7,868 nt of DNA. Origin: Rhodobacterales bacterium UBA5972. GTDB taxonomy: Bacteria > Pseudomonadota > Alphaproteobacteria > Rhodobacterales > Rhodobacteraceae. The notes under the pieces are model-generated. The model made no database searches and had not been told where the DNA came from. It was given only the letters and a program-made list of their open reading frames with translations. Where the stretch lies: assembly GCA_002430125.1 (NCBI GenBank), contig DJBQ01000049.1:29761-37628 (forward strand). The letters run 5' to 3'. Shown here piece by piece: positions 6,821-7,868 of this stretch (its first letter is position 1; each line of letters begins with the position of its first letter). The position numbers were made by a program, and so were the translations under genes.

Positions 6821-7291
6821 TTAAATCCGATGATAGGGCGCTCCGGCCAAAATCGACGCGGCGCGGTAAAGCTGTTCGGCCAGCATTGCCCGCACCAACA
6901 TATGTGGCCAGACCATGGCGCCAAAAGAAATCGCTGCATCGGCTTTTGTGCGCAAAGTTGGATCAATACCATCGGCGCCACCAATAACGAAAGCGATGTC
7001 CTGACGGCTCTGATCGCGCCAGCTTGCCAGCATCGTTGCGAAATCCGGTGACGACAGCGTCTTGCCGCGTTCGTCCAGAATACAGATCAACGACCCGCTG
7101 GGAATGGCACGTTCAAGCAGGGCTGCCTCGGCCTGCATGCCGCCGCCCTTTTTATCTTCGACTTCGATGATGGTTGCCGGGCCCAAGCTTAATGCCCGTC
7201 CGGATCTTTCAAAGCGTTCCAGATAGTCGGTGGTCAAAAGCCGCTCTGGGCCTTGTCGCATACGGCCAACAGCGCAGATATGGACCCGCAT
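6821..7291 (-). CDS. rlmH: 23S rRNA (pseudouridine1915-N3)-methyltransferase RlmH
   Basis: RlmH methylates pseudouridine 1915 in helix 69 of 23S rRNA, on assembled 70S ribosomes, with S-adenosylmethionine. It is a small SPOUT (trefoil-knot) enzyme; 156 residues is the normal length. Signature parts are LDERGKTLS at 72-80, FVIGGADG at 101-108 (the SAM-binding knot loop), WPHMLVRAMLAEQLYRA at 128-144 and the C-terminal PYHR at 152-155, needed for catalysis in known members. Its ATG directly follows the rsfS TGA (TGAATG), so the two are probably translationally coupled; both products act on the large ribosomal subunit. Confidence 0.97.
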   Translation of the reverse strand: MRVHICAVGRMRQGPERLLTTDYLERFERSGRALSLGPATIIEVEDKKGGGMQAEAALLERAIPSGSLICILDERGKTLSSPDFATMLASWRDQSRQDIAFVIGGADGIDPTLRTKADAAISFGAMVWPHMLVRAMLAEQLYRAASILAGAPYHRI

Positions 7292-7708
7292 TCAGACCGA
7301 TTCTGCGGCGATCGCTGCGGGGAGCCACATTTTCTCAAGCTGATAAAACTCGCGCACTTCGGGGCGAAAGATGTGAACGATCACATCACCACAATCCAGC
7401 AAGACCCAGTCACCGGCCTGACGGCCTTCGATCCGGCAGGACCTGCCTAGAACTTCCTTAAGCGCATCATTCAGCTTTTCGGACATGGCAACGACCTGAC
7501 GGGTCGACCGCCCTGAGGCGACAACCATGTAGTCAGCCATTTCCGATTTGCCTTGCAGCGCGATCGAAATAACATCTTCGGCCTTGTCTTTTTCAAGATT
7601 GGAAAGGATCAAAGCAAGCAGCTCGCTGCCAGGCTTGCCTTTTTCGGCGGCTGCAGTTGTGCCACCTGTGGCGACCGGGCTTTTGGCCGCTTCTACGTCT
7701 TCGGACAG
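7292..7708 (-). CDS. rsfS: Ribosomal silencing factor RsfS (DUF143)
   Basis: RsfS binds ribosomal protein uL14 and blocks joining of the 50S and 30S subunits, slowing translation in starvation and aiding 50S assembly. The RsfS domain covers about residues 30-130 of the 138-residue product proposed here, with KAEDVISIAL at 42-51, MADYMVVASGRSTRQV at 57-72 and the strongly conserved GDWVLLDCGDVIVHIFRPE at 99-117, followed by EFYQLEKMWLP. The first 25 residues are a low-complexity Ala/Gly/Lys stretch. No ATG, GTG or well-placed TTG starts this frame. The longest open frame begins at a TTG (7798) with no ribosome binding site. A CTG at 7708-7706 lies eight bases after a strong AAGGAGG, so I place the start there. 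An ATT two bases from that site is too close. The domain call is firm; the start is inferred. Confidence 0.93.
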   Translation of the reverse strand: MSEDVEAAKSPVATGGTTAAAEKGKPGSELLALILSNLEKDKAEDVISIALQGKSEMADYMVVASGRSTRQVVAMSEKLNDALKEVLGRSCRIEGRQAGDWVLLDCGDVIVHIFRPEVREFYQLEKMWLPAAIAAESV

Positions 7709-7716
7709 GACAATGT

Positions 7717-7723
7717 CCTCCTT
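7717..7723 (-). promoter_or_regulatory. Strong Shine-Dalgarno pointing to a CTG start of rsfS
   Basis: AAGGAGG on the minus strand is a full match to the anti-Shine-Dalgarno core. The only in-frame start-like codon at normal spacing is CTG at 7708-7706 (eight bases). It is the strongest ribosome binding site in the window, which argues against translation from the TTG 75 bases upstream. Confidence 0.65.
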
Positions 7724-7758
7724 ACATGGGGCGCCACAAATGAAGGGCCCTGACGCCG

Positions 7759-7774
7759 AGCCTTGGGTAAGGCT
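7759..7774 (-). promoter_or_regulatory. Small perfect hairpin in the rsfS leader
   Basis: AGCCTT-ACCC-AAGGCT forms a perfect six-pair stem with a four-base loop in the minus-strand transcript, between the end of the upstream gene and rsfS. No U-run follows on either strand, so it is not a typical terminator. It may be a leader element or chance pairing. Confidence 0.35.
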
Positions 7775-7798
7775 AACAGAATCAGGACCAATTCTCAA
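7770..7798 (-). promoter_or_regulatory. Candidate promoter upstream of rsfS
   Basis: Minus-strand TTGAGA (7798-7793) matches the -35 consensus at five of six positions. It stands 17 bases from TAGCCT (7775-7770), which matches the -10 box at only three of six. Position and spacing suit a promoter for the rsfS cluster, and the TTG that would otherwise be a start codon lies within it. The match is near what chance could give. Confidence 0.25.
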
Positions 7799-7817
7799 GG
7801 TATCGGCGGGTTTCGGA

Positions 7818-7868
7818 TCAGGCCCTTACCAGCTTTTCATATTCGAGCGCAATATGGGTCGCCATTTC
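7818..7868 (-). CDS. C-terminal end of an unidentified upstream gene
   Basis: An open frame enters from the right edge and ends at TGA (7820-7818). The visible tail is EMATHIALEYEKLVRA. The other two frames of this strand hit stops in the same stretch. Sixteen residues are too few to name a family, and I do not recognise it. If real, it lies on the same strand as rsfS, about 109 bases upstream of the proposed rsfS start. Confidence 0.35.
   Translation of the reverse strand, partial: EMATHIALEYEKLVRA

Overview
The window looks like a chromosomal segment of an alphaproteobacterium, most likely of the Rhodobacterales (Roseobacter-type). This rests on the character of the recognisable proteins and on the gene order rsfS-rlmH-gpmI-envC-ctpA-rppH; I could not run a search to confirm the lineage. 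Every convincing gene lies on the minus strand, so the window reads right to left.

Right part (7868 to 5182): the tail of an unidentified upstream gene, then rsfS (ribosomal silencing factor) and rlmH (23S rRNA methyltransferase), joined with no spacer, then gpmI (cofactor-independent phosphoglycerate mutase) after a 115-base gap. rsfS appears to use a rare CTG start placed 8 bases after a strong Shine-Dalgarno sequence.

Centre (5185 to 2146): envC (an amidase activator with a degenerate LytM domain) overlaps the gpmI stop by four bases. ctpA (periplasmic S41 protease) follows 8 bases later. A strong hairpin separates ctpA from rppH (RNA 5' pyrophosphohydrolase). This tight cluster joins ribosome assembly, glycolysis, cell-wall remodelling and mRNA decay, and is probably largely co-transcribed.

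Left part (2070 to 1): a class I SAM-dependent methyltransferase of unknown substrate, then a 332-residue protein I do not recognise. The last gene has visibly lower GC than the rest, a good ribosome binding site and a C-terminal R-x4-H motif that faintly recalls HEPN RNases. It is the most likely acquired or accessory gene here and the best candidate for something undescribed, but the sequence alone does not show what it does. The terminal 164 bases carry no gene I can support. I see no CRISPR array, tRNA, rRNA, insertion sequence or complete Rho-independent terminator.
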